Source: Amaranthus tricolor
Lineage: Eukaryota > Streptophyta > Magnoliopsida > Caryophyllales > Amaranthaceae
NCBI RefSeq assembly: GCF_026212465.1
Contig: NC_080063.1
Coordinates: 2,544,501-2,608,500 of the forward strand
Reading direction: 5' to 3'
DNA length: 64,000 nt
The notes under the pieces were generated by a model. The model was not told the DNA's origin. It did no database searches and saw only the letters and a program-made list of their open reading frames with translations. Position 1 is the stretch's first letter. Each line of letters begins with the position of its first letter. Positions 29,192 to 43,786 of this stretch are shown piece by piece. Position numbers and translations under genes: made by a program.

Positions 29192-30409
29192 GAACAAGGA
29201 TCAATAATCAATGAAGAATGAACGATGAAGAATAAACAAGGATCAATGATCAATGAAAAATGAACGATGAAGAATGAACAAGGATCAATTATCAATGATG
29301 AATGAACGATGAAGAATGAATAAGGATCAATGATCAATGAAGAATGAACGATGAAGAATGAACAAGGATCAATGATCAATGAAGAATGAACGATGAAGAA
29401 TGAACAAGGATCAATGATCAATGACGAATGAACGATGAAGAATGAACAAGGATCAATGATCAATGAGGAATGAACGATGAAGAATGAACAAGGATCAATG
29501 ATCAATGACGAATGAACGATGAAGAATGAACAAGGATCAATGATCAATGAAGAATGAACGGTGAAGAATGAACAAGGATCAATGGTCAAAGACGAATGAA
29601 CGATGAAGAATGAACAAGGATCAATGATCAATGAAAAATGAACGATGATGAATGAACAAGGATCAATGCTCAATGACGAATGAACGATGAAGAATGAACA
29701 AGGATCAATGATCAATGAAGAATGAATGATGAAGAATGAACAACGATCAATGCTCAATGAAGAATGAACGATGAAGAATGAACAAGGATCAATGATCATT
29801 GAAGTATGAACGATGAAGAATGAACAAGGATCAATGATCAATGAAGAATGAACGATGAAGAATGAACAAGGATTAATGATCAATGAAGAATGAACGATGA
29901 AGAATGAACAAGGATCAATGATCAATGACGAATGAACGATGAAGAATGAACAAGGATCATTGATCAATGAAGAATGAACGATAAAGAATGAACAAGGATC
30001 AATGATCAATGACGAATGAACGATGAAGAATGAACAAGGATCAATGATCAATGAAGAATAAACGATGAAGAATGAACAAGGATCAATGATCAATGAAGAA
30101 TGAACGATGAAGAATGAACAAGGATCAATGATCAATGACGAATGAACGATGAAGAATGAACAAGGATCAATGGTCAATGACGAATGAACGATGAAGAATG
30201 AACAAGGATCAATGCTCAATGACGAATGAACGATGAAGAATGAACAAGGATCAATGATCAATGAAGAATGAACGATGAAGAATGAACAAGGATCAATGCT
30301 CAATGACGAATGAACGATGAAGAATGAACAAGGATAAATGATCAATGAAGTATGAACGATGAAGAATGAACAAGGATCAAGGATCAATGAAGAATGAACG
30401 ATGAAGAAT

Positions 30410-30619
30410 GAACAAGGATCAATGATCAATGACGAATGACGAATGAACGATGAAGAATGAACAAGGATCATTGATCAATGAAGAATGAACGATGAAGAAT
30501 GAACAAGGATCAATGATCAATGAAGAATGAACGATGAAGAATGAAAAAGGATCAATGGTCAATGACGAATGAACGATGAAGATTGAACAAGGATAAATGA
30601 AGATTGAATGATGATGAAT
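30410..30619. repeat. 210-bp compensated cassette 2
   Basis: Same design as the cassette at 28,982, starting 1,428 bp (34 units) after it. The doubled gacgaat is at 30,431 and 30,438, and the 35-bp unit is at 30,585. The word just before that 35-bp unit is gaagatt instead of gaagaat. Confidence 0.9.
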
Positions 30620-33600
30620 GAACAAGGATCAATAATCAATGAAGAATGAACGATGAAGAATGAACAAGGATCAATGATCAATGAAGAATGAACGATGAAG
30701 AATGAACAAGGATCAATTATCAATGATGAATGAACGATGAAGAATGAACAACGATCAATGATCAATGAAGAATGAACGATGAAGAATGAACAAGGATCAA
30801 TGATCAATGAAGAATGAACGATGAAGAATGAACAAGCATCAATGATCAATGACGAATGAACGATGAAGAATGAACAAGGATCAATGATCAATGAAGAATG
30901 AACGATGAAGAATGAACAAGGAACAATGATCAATGACGAATGAACGATGAAGAATGAACAAGGATCAATGATCAATGAAGAATGAACGGTGAAGAATGAA
31001 CAAGGATCAATGGTCAATGACGAATGAACGATGAAGAATCAACAAGGATCAATGATTAATGAAAAATGAACGATGAAGAATGAACAAGGATCAACGCTCA
31101 ATGACGAATGAACGATGAAGAATGAACAAGGATCAATGATCAATGAAGAATGAATGATGAAGAATGAACAACGATCAATGCTCAATGAAGAATGAACGAT
31201 GAAGAATGAACAAGGATCAATGATCATTGAAGAATGAACGATGAAGAATGAACAAGGATCTACGATCAATGAAGAATGAACGATGAAGAATGAACAAGGA
31301 TCAATGATCAATGAAGAATGAACGATGAAGAATGAACAAGGATCAATGATCAATGAAGAATGAACGATGAAGAATGAACAAGGATCAATGCTCAATGACG
31401 AATGAACGATGAAGAATGAACAAGGATCAATGATCAATGAAGAGTGAATGATGAAGAATGAACAACGATCAATGCTCAATGAAGAATGAACGATGAAGAA
31501 TGAACAAGGATCAATGATCAATGAAGAATGAACGATGAAGAATGAACAAGGATCAATGGTCAATGACGAATGAACGATGAAGAATGAACAAGGATCAATG
31601 ATCAATGAAGTATGAACGATGAAGAATGAACAAGGATCAATGATCAATGAAGAATGAACGATGAAGAATGAAAAAGGATTGATGGTCAATGACGAATGAA
31701 CGATGAAGAATGAACAAGGATCAATGATCAATGAAGAATGAACGATGAAGAATGAACAAGGATCAATGATCAATGAAGAATGAACGATGAAGAATGAACA
31801 AGGATCAATGATGAATGACGAATGAACGATGAAGAATGAACAAGAATCAATGGTCAATGACGAATGAACGATGAAGAATGAACAAGTATCAATGATCAAT
31901 GAAGAATGAACGATGAAGAATGAACAAGGATCAATGCTCAATGACGAATGAACGATGAAGAATGAACAAGGATCAATCATCCATGAAGAATGAACGATGA
32001 AGAATGAACAAGGATCTATGATCAATGAACAATAAACGATGAAGAATGAACAAGGATCAATGATCAATGAAGAATGAACGATGAAGAATGCACAAGGATC
32101 AATGGTCAATGACGAATGAACGATAAAGAATGAATTAGGACTAATAATCAATGAAGAATGAACGATGAAGAATGAACAAGGATCATTGATCAATGAAGAA
32201 TGCACAATGAAGAACGAACAAGGATCAATGATCAATGAAGAATGAACGATGAAGAATGAACAAGCATCAATGATCAATGAAGAATGAACGATGAAGAATG
32301 AACAAGGATCAATTATCAATGATGAATGAACGATGAAGAATGAACAAGGATCAATGATCAATGAAGAATGAACGATGAAGAATGAACAAGGATCAATGAT
32401 CAATGAAGAATGAACGATGAAGAATGAACAAGCATCAATGATCAATGACGAATGAACGATGAAGAATGAACTAGGATCAATGATCAATGAAGAATGAACG
32501 ATGAAGAATGAACAAGGAACAATGATCAATGACGAATGAACGATGAAGAATGAACAAGGATCAATGATCAATGAAGAATGAACGGTGAAGAATGAACAAG
32601 GATCAATGGTCAATGACGAATGAACGATGAAGAATCAACAAGGATCAATGATCAATGAAAAATGAACGATGAAGAATGAACAAGGATCAATGCTCAATGA
32701 CGAATGAACGATGAAGAATGAACAAGGATCAATGATCAATGAAGAATGAATGATGAAGAATGAACAACGATCAATGCTCAATGAAGAATCAACGATGAAG
32801 AATGAACAAGGATCAATGATCATTGAAGAATGAACGATGAAGAATGAACAAGGATCTACGATCAATGAAGAATGAACGATGAAGAATGAACAAGGATCAA
32901 TGATCAATGAAGAATGAACGATGAAGAATGAACAAGGATCAGTGATCAATGACGAATGAACGATGAAGAATGAACAAGGATCATTGATCAATGAAGAATG
33001 AACGATAAAGAATGAACAAGGATCAATGACCAATGACGAATGAACGATGAAGAATGAACAAGGATCAATGATCAATGAAGAATAAACGATGAAGAATGAA
33101 CAAGGATCAATGATCAATGAAGAATGAACGATGAAGAATGAACAAGGATCAATGCTCAATGACGAATGAACGATGAAGAATGAACGAGGATCAATGATCA
33201 ATGAAGAATGAACGATGAAGAATGAACAACGATCAATGCTCAATGAAGAATGAACGATGAAGAATGAACAAGGATCAATGAATAATGAAGAATGAACGAT
33301 GAAGAATGAACAAGGATCAATGGTCAATGACGAATGAACGATGAAGAATGAACAAGGATCAATGATCAATGAAGTATGAACGATGAAGAATGAACAAGGA
33401 TCAATGATCAATGAAGAATGAACGGTGAAGAATGAAAAAGGGTTGATGGTCAATGACGAATGAACGATGAAGAATGAACAAGGATCAATGATCAATGAAG
33501 AATGAACGATGAAGAATGAACAAGGATCAATGATCAATGAAGAATGAACGATGAAGAATGAACAAGGATCAATGATGAATGTCGAATGAACGATGAAGAA

Positions 33601-34903
33601 TGAACAAGAATCAATGGTCAATGACGAATGAACGATGAAGAATGAACAAGTATCAATGATCAATGAAGAATGAACGATGAAGAATGAACAAGGATCAATG
33701 CTCAATGACGAATGAACGATGAAGAATGAACAAGGATCATTCATCCATGAAGAATGAACGATGAAGAATGAACAAGGATCTATGATCAATGAACAATAAA
33801 CGATGAAGAATGAACAAGGATCAATGATCAATGAAGAATGAACGATGAAGAATGAACAAGGATCAATGGTCAATGACGAATGAACGATAAAGAATGAATT
33901 AGGACTAATAATCAATGAAGAATGAACGATGAAGAATGAACAAGGATCATTGATCAATGAAGAATGCACAATGAAGAACGAACAAGGATCAATGATCAAT
34001 GAAGAATGAACGATGAAGAATGAACAAGCATCAATGATCAATGAAGAATGAACGATGAAAAATGAACAAGGATCAATGATTAATGAAGAATGAATGATGA
34101 AGAATGAACAAGGATCAATGATCAATGAAGAATGAACGATGAAGAATGAACAAGGATCAATGGTCAATGACGAATGAACGGTGAAGAATAAACAAGGATC
34201 AATGATCAATGAAGTATGAACGATGAAGAATGAACAAGGATCAATGATCAATGAAGAATGAACGATGAAGAATGAAAAAGGATTAATGGTCAATGACGAA
34301 TGAACGATGAAGAATGAACAAGGATCAATGATCAATGAAGAATGAACGATGAATAATGAACAAGGATCAATGATCAATGAAGAATGAACGATGAAGAATG
34401 AACAAGGATCAATGATCAATGACGAATGAACGATGAAGAATGAACAAGGATCAATGATTAATGAAGAATGAACGATGAAGAATGAACAAGGATCAATGCT
34501 CAATGACGAATGAACGATGAAGATTGAACAAGGATCAATGATCAATGAAGAATGAACGATGAAGAATGAACAAGGATCAGTGCTCAATGACGAATGAACG
34601 ATGAAGAATGAACAAGGATCAATGATCAATGAAGAATGAACGATGAAGAATGAACAAGGATCAATGATCAATGAAGAATGAACGATGAAGAATGAACAAG
34701 GATCAATGATCAATGAAGAATGAACGATGAAGAATGAACAAGGATCAATGATCAAAGACGAATGAACGATGAAGAATGAACAAGGATTATTGATCAATGA
34801 AGAATGAACGATGAAGAATGAACAAGGATCAATGATCAATGAAGAATGAACGATGAAGAATGAAAAAGGATCAATGGTCAATAACGAATGAACGATGAAG
34901 AAT

Positions 34904-37900
34904 GAACAAGGATAAATGAAGATTGAATGATGATGAATAAACAAGGATCAATGATCAATGAAGAATGAACGATGAAGAATGAACAAGGATCAATGATCAA
35001 TGAAGAATGAACGATGAAGAATGAACAAGGATCAATTATAATTGACGAATGAACGATGAAGAATGAACAAGGATCAATGATCAATGAAGAATGAACGATG
35101 AAGAATGAACAAGGATCAATGATCAATGAAGAATGAACGATGAAGAATGAACAAGGATCAATGATCAATTAAGAATGAACGATGAAGAATGAACAAGGAT
35201 CAATGATCAATGACGAATGAACGATGAAGAATGAACAAGGATCAATGATCAATGAAGAATGAACGGTGAAGAATGAACATGGATCAATGGTCAATGACGA
35301 ATGAACGATGAAGAATGAACACGGATCAATGATCAATGAAAAATGAACGATGAAGAATGAACAAGGATCAATGCTCAATGACGAATGAACGATGAAGAAT
35401 GAACAAGGATCAATGATCAATGAAGAATGAATGATGAAGAATGAACAAGGATCAATGGTCAATGACGAATGAACGATGAAGAATGAACAAGGATCAATGA
35501 TCAATGAAGTATGAACGATGAAGAATGAACAAGGATAAATGATCAATGAAGAATGAACGATGAAGAATGAAAAAGGATTGATGGTCAATGACGAATGAAC
35601 GATGAAGAATGAACAAGGATCAATGATCAATGAAGAATGAACGATGAAGAATGAACAAGGATCAATGATCAATGAAGAATGAACGATGAAGAATGAACAA
35701 GGATCAATGATGAATGACGAATGAACGATGAAGAATGAACAAGAATCAATGGTCAATGACGAATGAACGATGAAGAATGAACAAGTATCAATGATCAATG
35801 AAGAATGAACGATGAAGAATGAACAAGGATCAATGCTCAATGACGAATGAACGATGAAGAATGAACAAGGATCAATCATCCATGAAGAATGAACGATGAA
35901 GAATGAACAAGGATCTATGATCAATGAACAATAAACGATGAAGAATGAACAAGGATCAATGATCAATGAAGAATGAACGATGAAGAATGAACAAGGATCA
36001 ATGGTCAATGACGAATGAACGATAAAGAATGAATTAGGACTAATAATCAATGAAGAATGAACGATGAAGAATGAACAAGGATCATTGATCAATGAAGAAT
36101 GCACAATGAAGAACGAACAAGGATCAATGATCAATGAAGAATGAACGATGAAGAATGAACAAGCATCAATGATCAATGAAGAATGAACGATGAAAAATGA
36201 ACAAGGATCAATGATTAATGAAGAATGAATGATGAAGAATGAACAAGGATCAATGATCAATGAAGAATGAACGATGAAGAATGAACAAGGATCAATGGTC
36301 AATGACGAATGAACGGTGAAGAATGAACAAGGATCAATGATCAATGAAGAATGAACGATGAAGAATGAACAACGATCAATGCTCAATGAAGAATGAACGA
36401 TGAAGAATGAACAAGGATCAATGAATAATGAAGAATGAACGATGAAGAATGAACAAGGATCAATGGTCAATGACGAATGAACGATGAAGAATGAACAAGG
36501 ATCAATGATCAATGAAGTATGAACGATGAAGAATGAACAAGGATCAATGATCAATGAAGAATGAACGGTGAAGAATGAAAAAGGGTTGATGGTCAATGAC
36601 GAATGAACGATGAAGAATGAACAAGGATCAATGATCAATGAAGAATGAACGATGAAGAATGAACAAGGATCAATGATCAATGAAGAATGAACGATGAAGA
36701 ATGAACAAGGATCAATGATGAATGTCGAATGAACGATGAAGAATGAACAAGAATCAATGGTCAATGACGAATGAACGATGAAGAATGAACAAGTATCAAT
36801 GATCAATGAAGAATGAACGATGAAGAATGAACAAGGATCAATGCTCAATGACGAATGAACGATGAAGAATGAACAAGGATCATTCATCCATGAAGAATGA
36901 ACGATGAAGAATGAACAAGGATCTATGATCAATGAACAATAAACGATGAAGAATGAACAAGGATCAATGATCAATGAAGAATGAACGATGAAGAATGAAC
37001 AAGGATCAATGGTCAATGACGAATGAACGATAAAGAATGAATTAGGACTAATAATCAATGAAGAATGAACGATGAAGAATGAACAAGGATCATTGATCAA
37101 TGAAGAATGCACAATGAAGAACGAACAAGGATCAATGATCAATGAAGAATGAACGATGAAGAATGAACAAGCATCAATGATCAATGAAGAATGAACGATG
37201 AAAAATGAACAAGGATCAATGATTAATGAAGAATGAATGATGAAGAATGAACAAGGATCAATGATCAATGAAGAATGAACGATGAAGAATGAACAAGGAT
37301 CAATGGTCAATGACGAATGAACGGTGAAGAATAAACAAGGATCAATGATCAATGAAGTATGAACGATGAAGAATGAACAAGGATCAATGATCAATGAAGA
37401 ATGAACGATGAAGAATGAAAAAGGATTAATGGTCAATGACGAATGAACGATGAAGAATGAACAAGGATCAATGATCAATGAAGAATGAACGATGAATAAT
37501 GAACAAGGATCAATGATCAATGAAGAATGAACGATGAAGAATGAACAAGGATCAATGATCAATGACGAATGAACGATGAAGAATGAACAAGGATCAATGA
37601 TTAATGAAGAATGAACGATGAAGAATGAACAAGGATCAATGCTCAATGACGAATGAACGATGAAGATTGAACAAGGATCAATGATCAATGAAGAATGAAC
37701 GATGAAGAATGAACAAGGATCAGTGCTCAATGACGAATGAACGATGAAGAATGAACAAGGATCAATGATCAATGAAGAATGAACGATGAAGAATGAACAA
37801 GGATCAATGATCAATGAAGAATGAACGATGAAGAATGAACAAGGATCAATGATCAATGAAGAATGAACGATGAAGAATGAACAAGGATCAATGATCAAAG

Positions 37901-38046
37901 ACGAATGAACGATGAAGAATGAACAAGGATTATTGATCAATGAAGAATGAACGATGAAGAATGAACAAGGATCAATGATCAATGAAGAATGAACGATGAA
38001 GAATGAAAAAGGATCAATGGTCAATAACGAATGAACGATGAAGAAT
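34904..38046. repeat. Higher-order repeat segment, 3,143 bp, led by a 35-bp unit
   Basis: Begins with a 35-bp unit (34,904-34,938) whose next word is aaacaag. The gaattag landmark lies 1,127 bp in, at 36,031, and again at 37,039, 1,008 bp (24 units) further on. The next 35-bp unit follows after another 1,008 bp. Within the segment, gatcaat becomes gatcaatt followed by aagaat near 35,166, giving a TAA in the open minus-strand frame. The minus-strand open frame 35,169-38,087 (972 codons) covers most of the segment. Confidence 0.87.
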
Positions 38047-41000
38047 GAACAAGGATAAATGAAGATTGAATGATGATGAATAAACAAGGATCAATGATCA
38101 ATGAAGAATGAACGATGAAGAATGAACAAGGATCAATGATCAATGAAGAATGAACGATGAAGAATGAACAAGGATCAATTATAATTGACGAATGAACGAT
38201 GAAGAATGAACAAGGATCAATGATCAATGAAGAATGAACGATGAAGAATGAACAAGGATCAATGATCAATGAAGAATGAACGATGAAGAATGAACAAGGA
38301 TCAATGATCAATGAAGAATGAACGATGAAGAATGAACAAGGATCAATGATCAATGACGAATGAACGATGAAGAATGAACAAGGATCAATGATCAATGAAG
38401 AATGAACGGTGAAGAATGAACATGGATCAATGGTCAATGACGAATGAACGATGAAGAATGAACACGGATCAATGATCAATGAAAAATGAACGATGAAGAA
38501 TGAACAAGGATCAATGCTCAATGACGAATGAACGATGAAGAATGAACAAGGATCAATGATCAATGAAGAATGAATGATGAAGAATGAACAAGGATCAATG
38601 GTCAATGACGAATGAACGATGAAGAATGAACAAGGATCAATGATCAATGAAGTATGAACGATGAAGAATGAACAAGGATAAATGATCAATGAAGAATGAA
38701 CGATGAAGAATGAAAAAGGATTGATGGTCAATGACGAATGAACGATGAAGAATGAACAAGGATCAATGATCAATGAAGAATGAACGATGAAGAATGAACA
38801 AGGATCAATGATCAATGAAGAATGAACGATGAAGAATGAACAAGGATCAATGATGAATGACGAATGAACGATGAAGAATGAACAAGAATCAATGGTCAAT
38901 GACGAATGAACGATGAAGAATGAACAAGTATCAATGATCAATGAAGAATGAACGATGAAGAATGAACAAGGATCAATGCTCAATGACGAATGAACGATGA
39001 AGAATGAACAAGGATCAATCATCCATGAAGAATGAACGATGAAGAATGAACAAGGATCTATGATCAATGAACAATAAACGATGAAGAATGAACAAGGATC
39101 AATGATCAATGAAGAATGAACGATGAAGAATGAACAAGGATCAATGGTCAATGACGAATGAACGATAAAGAATGAATTAGGACTAATAATCAATGAAGAA
39201 TGAACGATGAAGAATGAACAAGGATCATTGATCAATGAAGAATGCACAATGAAGAACGAACAAGGATCAATGATCAATGAAGAATGAACGATGAAGAATG
39301 AACAAGCATCAATGATCAATGAAGAATGAACGATGAAAAATGAACAAGGATCAATGATTAATGAAGAATGAATGATGAAGAATGAACAAGGATCAATGAT
39401 CAATGAAGAATGAACGATGAAGAATGAACAAGGATCAATGGTCAATGACGAATGAACGGTGAAGAATGAACAAGGATCAATGATCAATGAAGAATGAACG
39501 ATGAAGAATGAACAAGGATCAATGATCAATGAAGAATGAACGATGAAGAATGAACAAGGATCAATGATCAATGACGAATGAACGATGAAGAATGAACAAG
39601 GATCAATGATCAATGAAGAATGAACGGTGAAGAATGAACATGGATCAATGGTCAATGACGAATGAACGATGAAGAATGAACACGGATCAATGATCAATGA
39701 AAAATGAACGATGAAGAATGAACAAGGATCAATGCTCAATGACGAATGAACGATGAAGAATGAACAAGGATCAATGATCAATGAAGAATGAATGATGAAG
39801 AATGAACAAGGATCAATGGTCAATGACGAATGAACGATGAAGAATGAACAAGGATCAATGATCAATGAAGTATGAACGATGAAGAATGAACAAGGATAAA
39901 TGATCAATGAAGAATGAACGATGAAGAATGAAAAAGGATTGATGGTCAATGACGAATGAACGATGAAGAATGAACAAGGATCAATGATCAATGAAGAATG
40001 AACGATGAAGAATGAACAAGGATCAATGATCAATGAAGAATGAACGATGAAGAATGAACAAGGATCAATGATGAATGACGAATGAACGATGAAGAATGAA
40101 CAAGAATCAATGGTCAATGACGAATGAACGATGAAGAATGAACAAGTATCAATGATCAATGAAGAATGAACGATGAAGAATGAACAAGGATCAATGCTCA
40201 ATGACGAATGAACGATGAAGAATGAACAAGGATCAATCATCCATGAAGAATGAACGATGAAGAATGAACAAGGATCTATGATCAATGAACAATAAACGAT
40301 GAAGAATGAACAAGGATCAATGATCAATGAAGAATGAACGATGAAGAATGAACAAGGATCAATGGTCAATGACGAATGAACGATAAAGAATGAATTAGGA
40401 CTAATAATCAATGAAGAATGAACGATGAAGAATGAACAAGGATCATTGATCAATGAAGAATGCACAATGAAGAACGAACAAGGATCAATGATCAATGAAG
40501 AATGAACGATGAAGAATGAACAAGCATCAATGATCAATGAAGAATGAACGATGAAAAATGAACAAGGATCAATGATTAATGAAGAATGAATGATGAAGAA
40601 TGAACAAGGATCAATGATCAATGAAGAATGAACGATGAAGAATGAACAAGGATCAATGGTCAATGACGAATGAACGGTGAAGAATGAACAAGGATCAATG
40701 ATCAATGAAGTATGAACGATGAAGAATGAAAAAGGATCAATGATCAATGAAGAATGAACGATGAAGAATGAAAAAGGATTAATGGTCAATGACGAATGAA
40801 CGATGAAGAATGAACAAGGATCAATGATCAATGAAGAATGAACGATGAATAATGAACAAGGATCAATGATCAATGAAGAATGAACGATGAAGAATGAACA
40901 AGGATCAATGATCAATGACGAATGAACGATGAAGAATGAACAAGGATCAATGATTAATGAAGAATGAACGATGAAGAATGAAAAAGGATCAATGCTCAAT

Positions 41001-41399
41001 GACAAATGAACGATGAAGATTGAACAAGGATCAATGATCAATGAAGAATGAACGATGAAGAATGAACAAGGATCAGTGCTCAATGACGAATGAACGATGA
41101 AGAATGAACAAGGATCAATGATCAATGAAGAATGAACGATGAAGAATGAACAAGGATCAATGATCAATGAAGAATGAACGATGAAGAATGAACAAGGATC
41201 AATGATCAATGAAGAATGAACGATGAAGAATGAACAAGGATCAATGATCAAAGACGAATGAACGATGAAGAATGAACAAGGATTATTGATCAATGAAGAA
41301 TGAACGATGAAGAATGAACAAGGATCAATGATCAATGAAGAATGAACGATGAAGAATGAAAAAGGATCAATGGTCAATAACGAATGAACGATGAAGAAT
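38047..41399. repeat. Higher-order repeat segment, 3,353 bp, led by a 35-bp unit
   Basis: Same order as the preceding segment: a 35-bp unit at 38,047, gaattag at +1,127 (39,174), a second gaattag at 40,392, and 1,008 bp to the next 35-bp unit. The distance between the two gaattag words is 1,218 bp instead of 1,008, an insertion of exactly 210 bp (five units). The minus-strand open frame 38,021-41,440 (1,139 codons) spans the segment and overlaps its neighbours by 67 bp at each 35-bp unit. Confidence 0.87.
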
Positions 41400-43786
41400 G
41401 AACAAGGATAAATGAAGATTGAATGATGATGAATAAACAAGGATCAATGATCAATGAAGAATGAACGATGAAGAATGAACAAGGATCAATGATCAATGAA
41501 GAATGAACGATGAAGAATGAACAAGGATCAATTATAATTGACGAATGAACGATGAAGAATGAACAAGGATCAATGATCAATGAAGAATGAACGATGAAGA
41601 ATGAACAAGGATCAATGATCAATGAAGAATGAACGATGAAGAATGAACAAGGATCAATGATCAATGAAGAATGAACGATGAAGAATGAACAAGGATCAAT
41701 GATCAATGACGAATGAACGATGAAGAATGAACAAGGATCAATGATCAATGAAGAATGAACGGTGAAGAATGAACATGGATCAATGGTCAATGACGAATGA
41801 ACGATGAAGAATGAACACGGATCAATGATCAATGAAAAATGAACGATGAAGAATGAACAAGGATCAATGCTCAATGACGAATGAACGATGAAGAATGAAC
41901 AAGGATCAATGATCAATGAAGAATGAATGATGAAGAATGAACAAGGATCAATGGTCAATGACGAATGAACGATGAAGAATGAACAAGGATCAATGATCAA
42001 TGAAGTATGAACGATGAAGAATGAACAAGGATAAATGATCAATGAAGAATGAACGATGAAGAATGAAAAAGGATTGATGGTCAATGACGAATGAACGATG
42101 AAGAATGAACAAGGATCAATGATCAATGAAGAATGAACGATGAAGAATGAACAAGGATCAATGATCAATGAAGAATGAACGATGAAGAATGAACAAGGAT
42201 CAATGATGAATGACGAATGAACGATGAAGAATGAACAAGAATCAATGGTCAATGACGAATGAACGATGAAGAATGAACAAGTATCAATGATCAATGAAGA
42301 ATGAACGATGAAGAATGAACAAGGATCAATGCTCAATGACGAATGAACGATGAAGAATGAACAAGGATCAATCATCCATGAAGAATGAACGATGAAGAAT
42401 GAACAAGGATCTATGATCAATGAACAATAAACGATGAAGAATGAACAAGGATCAATGATCAATGAAGAATGAACGATGAAGAATGAACAAGGATCAATGG
42501 TCAATGACGAATGAACGATAAAGAATGAATTAGGACTAATAATCAATGAAGAATGAACGATGAAGAATGAACAAGGATCATTGATCAATGAAGAATGCAC
42601 AATGAAGAACGAACAAGGATCAATGATCAATGAAGAATGAACGATGAAGAATGAACAACCATCAATGATCAATGAAGAATGAACGATGAAAAATGAACAA
42701 GGATCAATGATTAATGAAGAATGAATGATGAAGAATGAACAAGGATCAATGATCAATGAAGAATGAACGATGAAGAATGAACAAGGATCAATGGTCAATG
42801 ACGAATGAACGATGAAGAATGAACAAGGATCAATGATCAATGAAGTATGAACGATGAAGAATGAACAAGGATCAATGATCAATGAAGAATGAACGATGAA
42901 GAATGAAAAAGGATTAATGGTCAATGACGAATGAACGATGAAGAATGAACAAGGATCAATGATCAATAAAGAACGAACGATGAATAATGAACAAGGATCA
43001 ATGATCAATGAAGAATGAACGATGAAGAATGAACAAGGATCAATGATCAATGACGAATGAACGATGAAGAATGAACAAGGATTAATGATTAATGAAGAAT
43101 GAACGATGAAGAATGAACAAGGATCAATGCTCAATGACGAATGAACGATGAAGAATGAACAAGGTTCAATGATCAATGAAGAATGAACGATGAAGAATGA
43201 ACAACGATCAATGCTCAATGACGAATGAATGATGAAGAATGAACAAGGATCAAGGATCAATGAAGAATGAACGATGAAGAATGAACAAGGATCAATGGTC
43301 AATGACGAATGAACGATGAAGAATGAACAAGGATCAATGATCAATGAAGTATGAACGATGAAGAATGAACAAGGATCAATGATCAATGATGAATGAACGA
43401 TGAAGAATGAAAAAGGATTAATGGTCAATGACGAATGAACGATGAAGATTGAACAAGGATCAATGATCAATGAAGAATGAACGATGAAGAATGAACAAGG
43501 ATCAGTGCTCAATGACGAATGAACGATGAAGAATGAACAAGGATCAATGATCAATGAAGAATGAACGATGAAGAATGAACAAGGATCAATGATCAATGAA
43601 GAATGAACGATGAAGAATGAACAAGGATCAATGATCAATGAAGAATGAACGATGAAGAATGAACAAGGATCAATGATCAAAGACGAATGAACGATGAAGA
43701 ATGAACAAGGATCAATGATCAATGAAGAATGAACGATGAAGAATGAAAAAGGATCAATGGTCAATAACGAATGAACGATGAAGAAT
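41400..43786. repeat. Higher-order repeat segment, 2,387 bp, shortened version
   Basis: A 35-bp unit at 41,400 is followed by gaattag at +1,127 (42,527), as in the two preceding segments. The second gaattag block is absent here and the next 35-bp unit comes 1,260 bp later. The word pair gattaat, gattaat at 43,080 recurs at 47,713 and 50,009, so the right half of this segment is dispersed into the next block. Confidence 0.85.

Larger units (their letters stand above)
28268..34903. repeat. Mixed block with two 210-bp cassettes and the first gaattag landmarks
   Basis: Regular 42-bp units are interrupted by cassettes at 28,982 and 30,410, described separately. The word gaattag followed by gactaat and aatcaat appears at 32,132 and 33,896, 1,764 bp (42 units) apart. 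It translates as ISPN in the minus-strand frame instead of IDPC. The portion from about 33,180 to 34,944 is the same, by translation and landmarks, as 36,323-38,087. No unique sequence is present. Confidence 0.82.
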
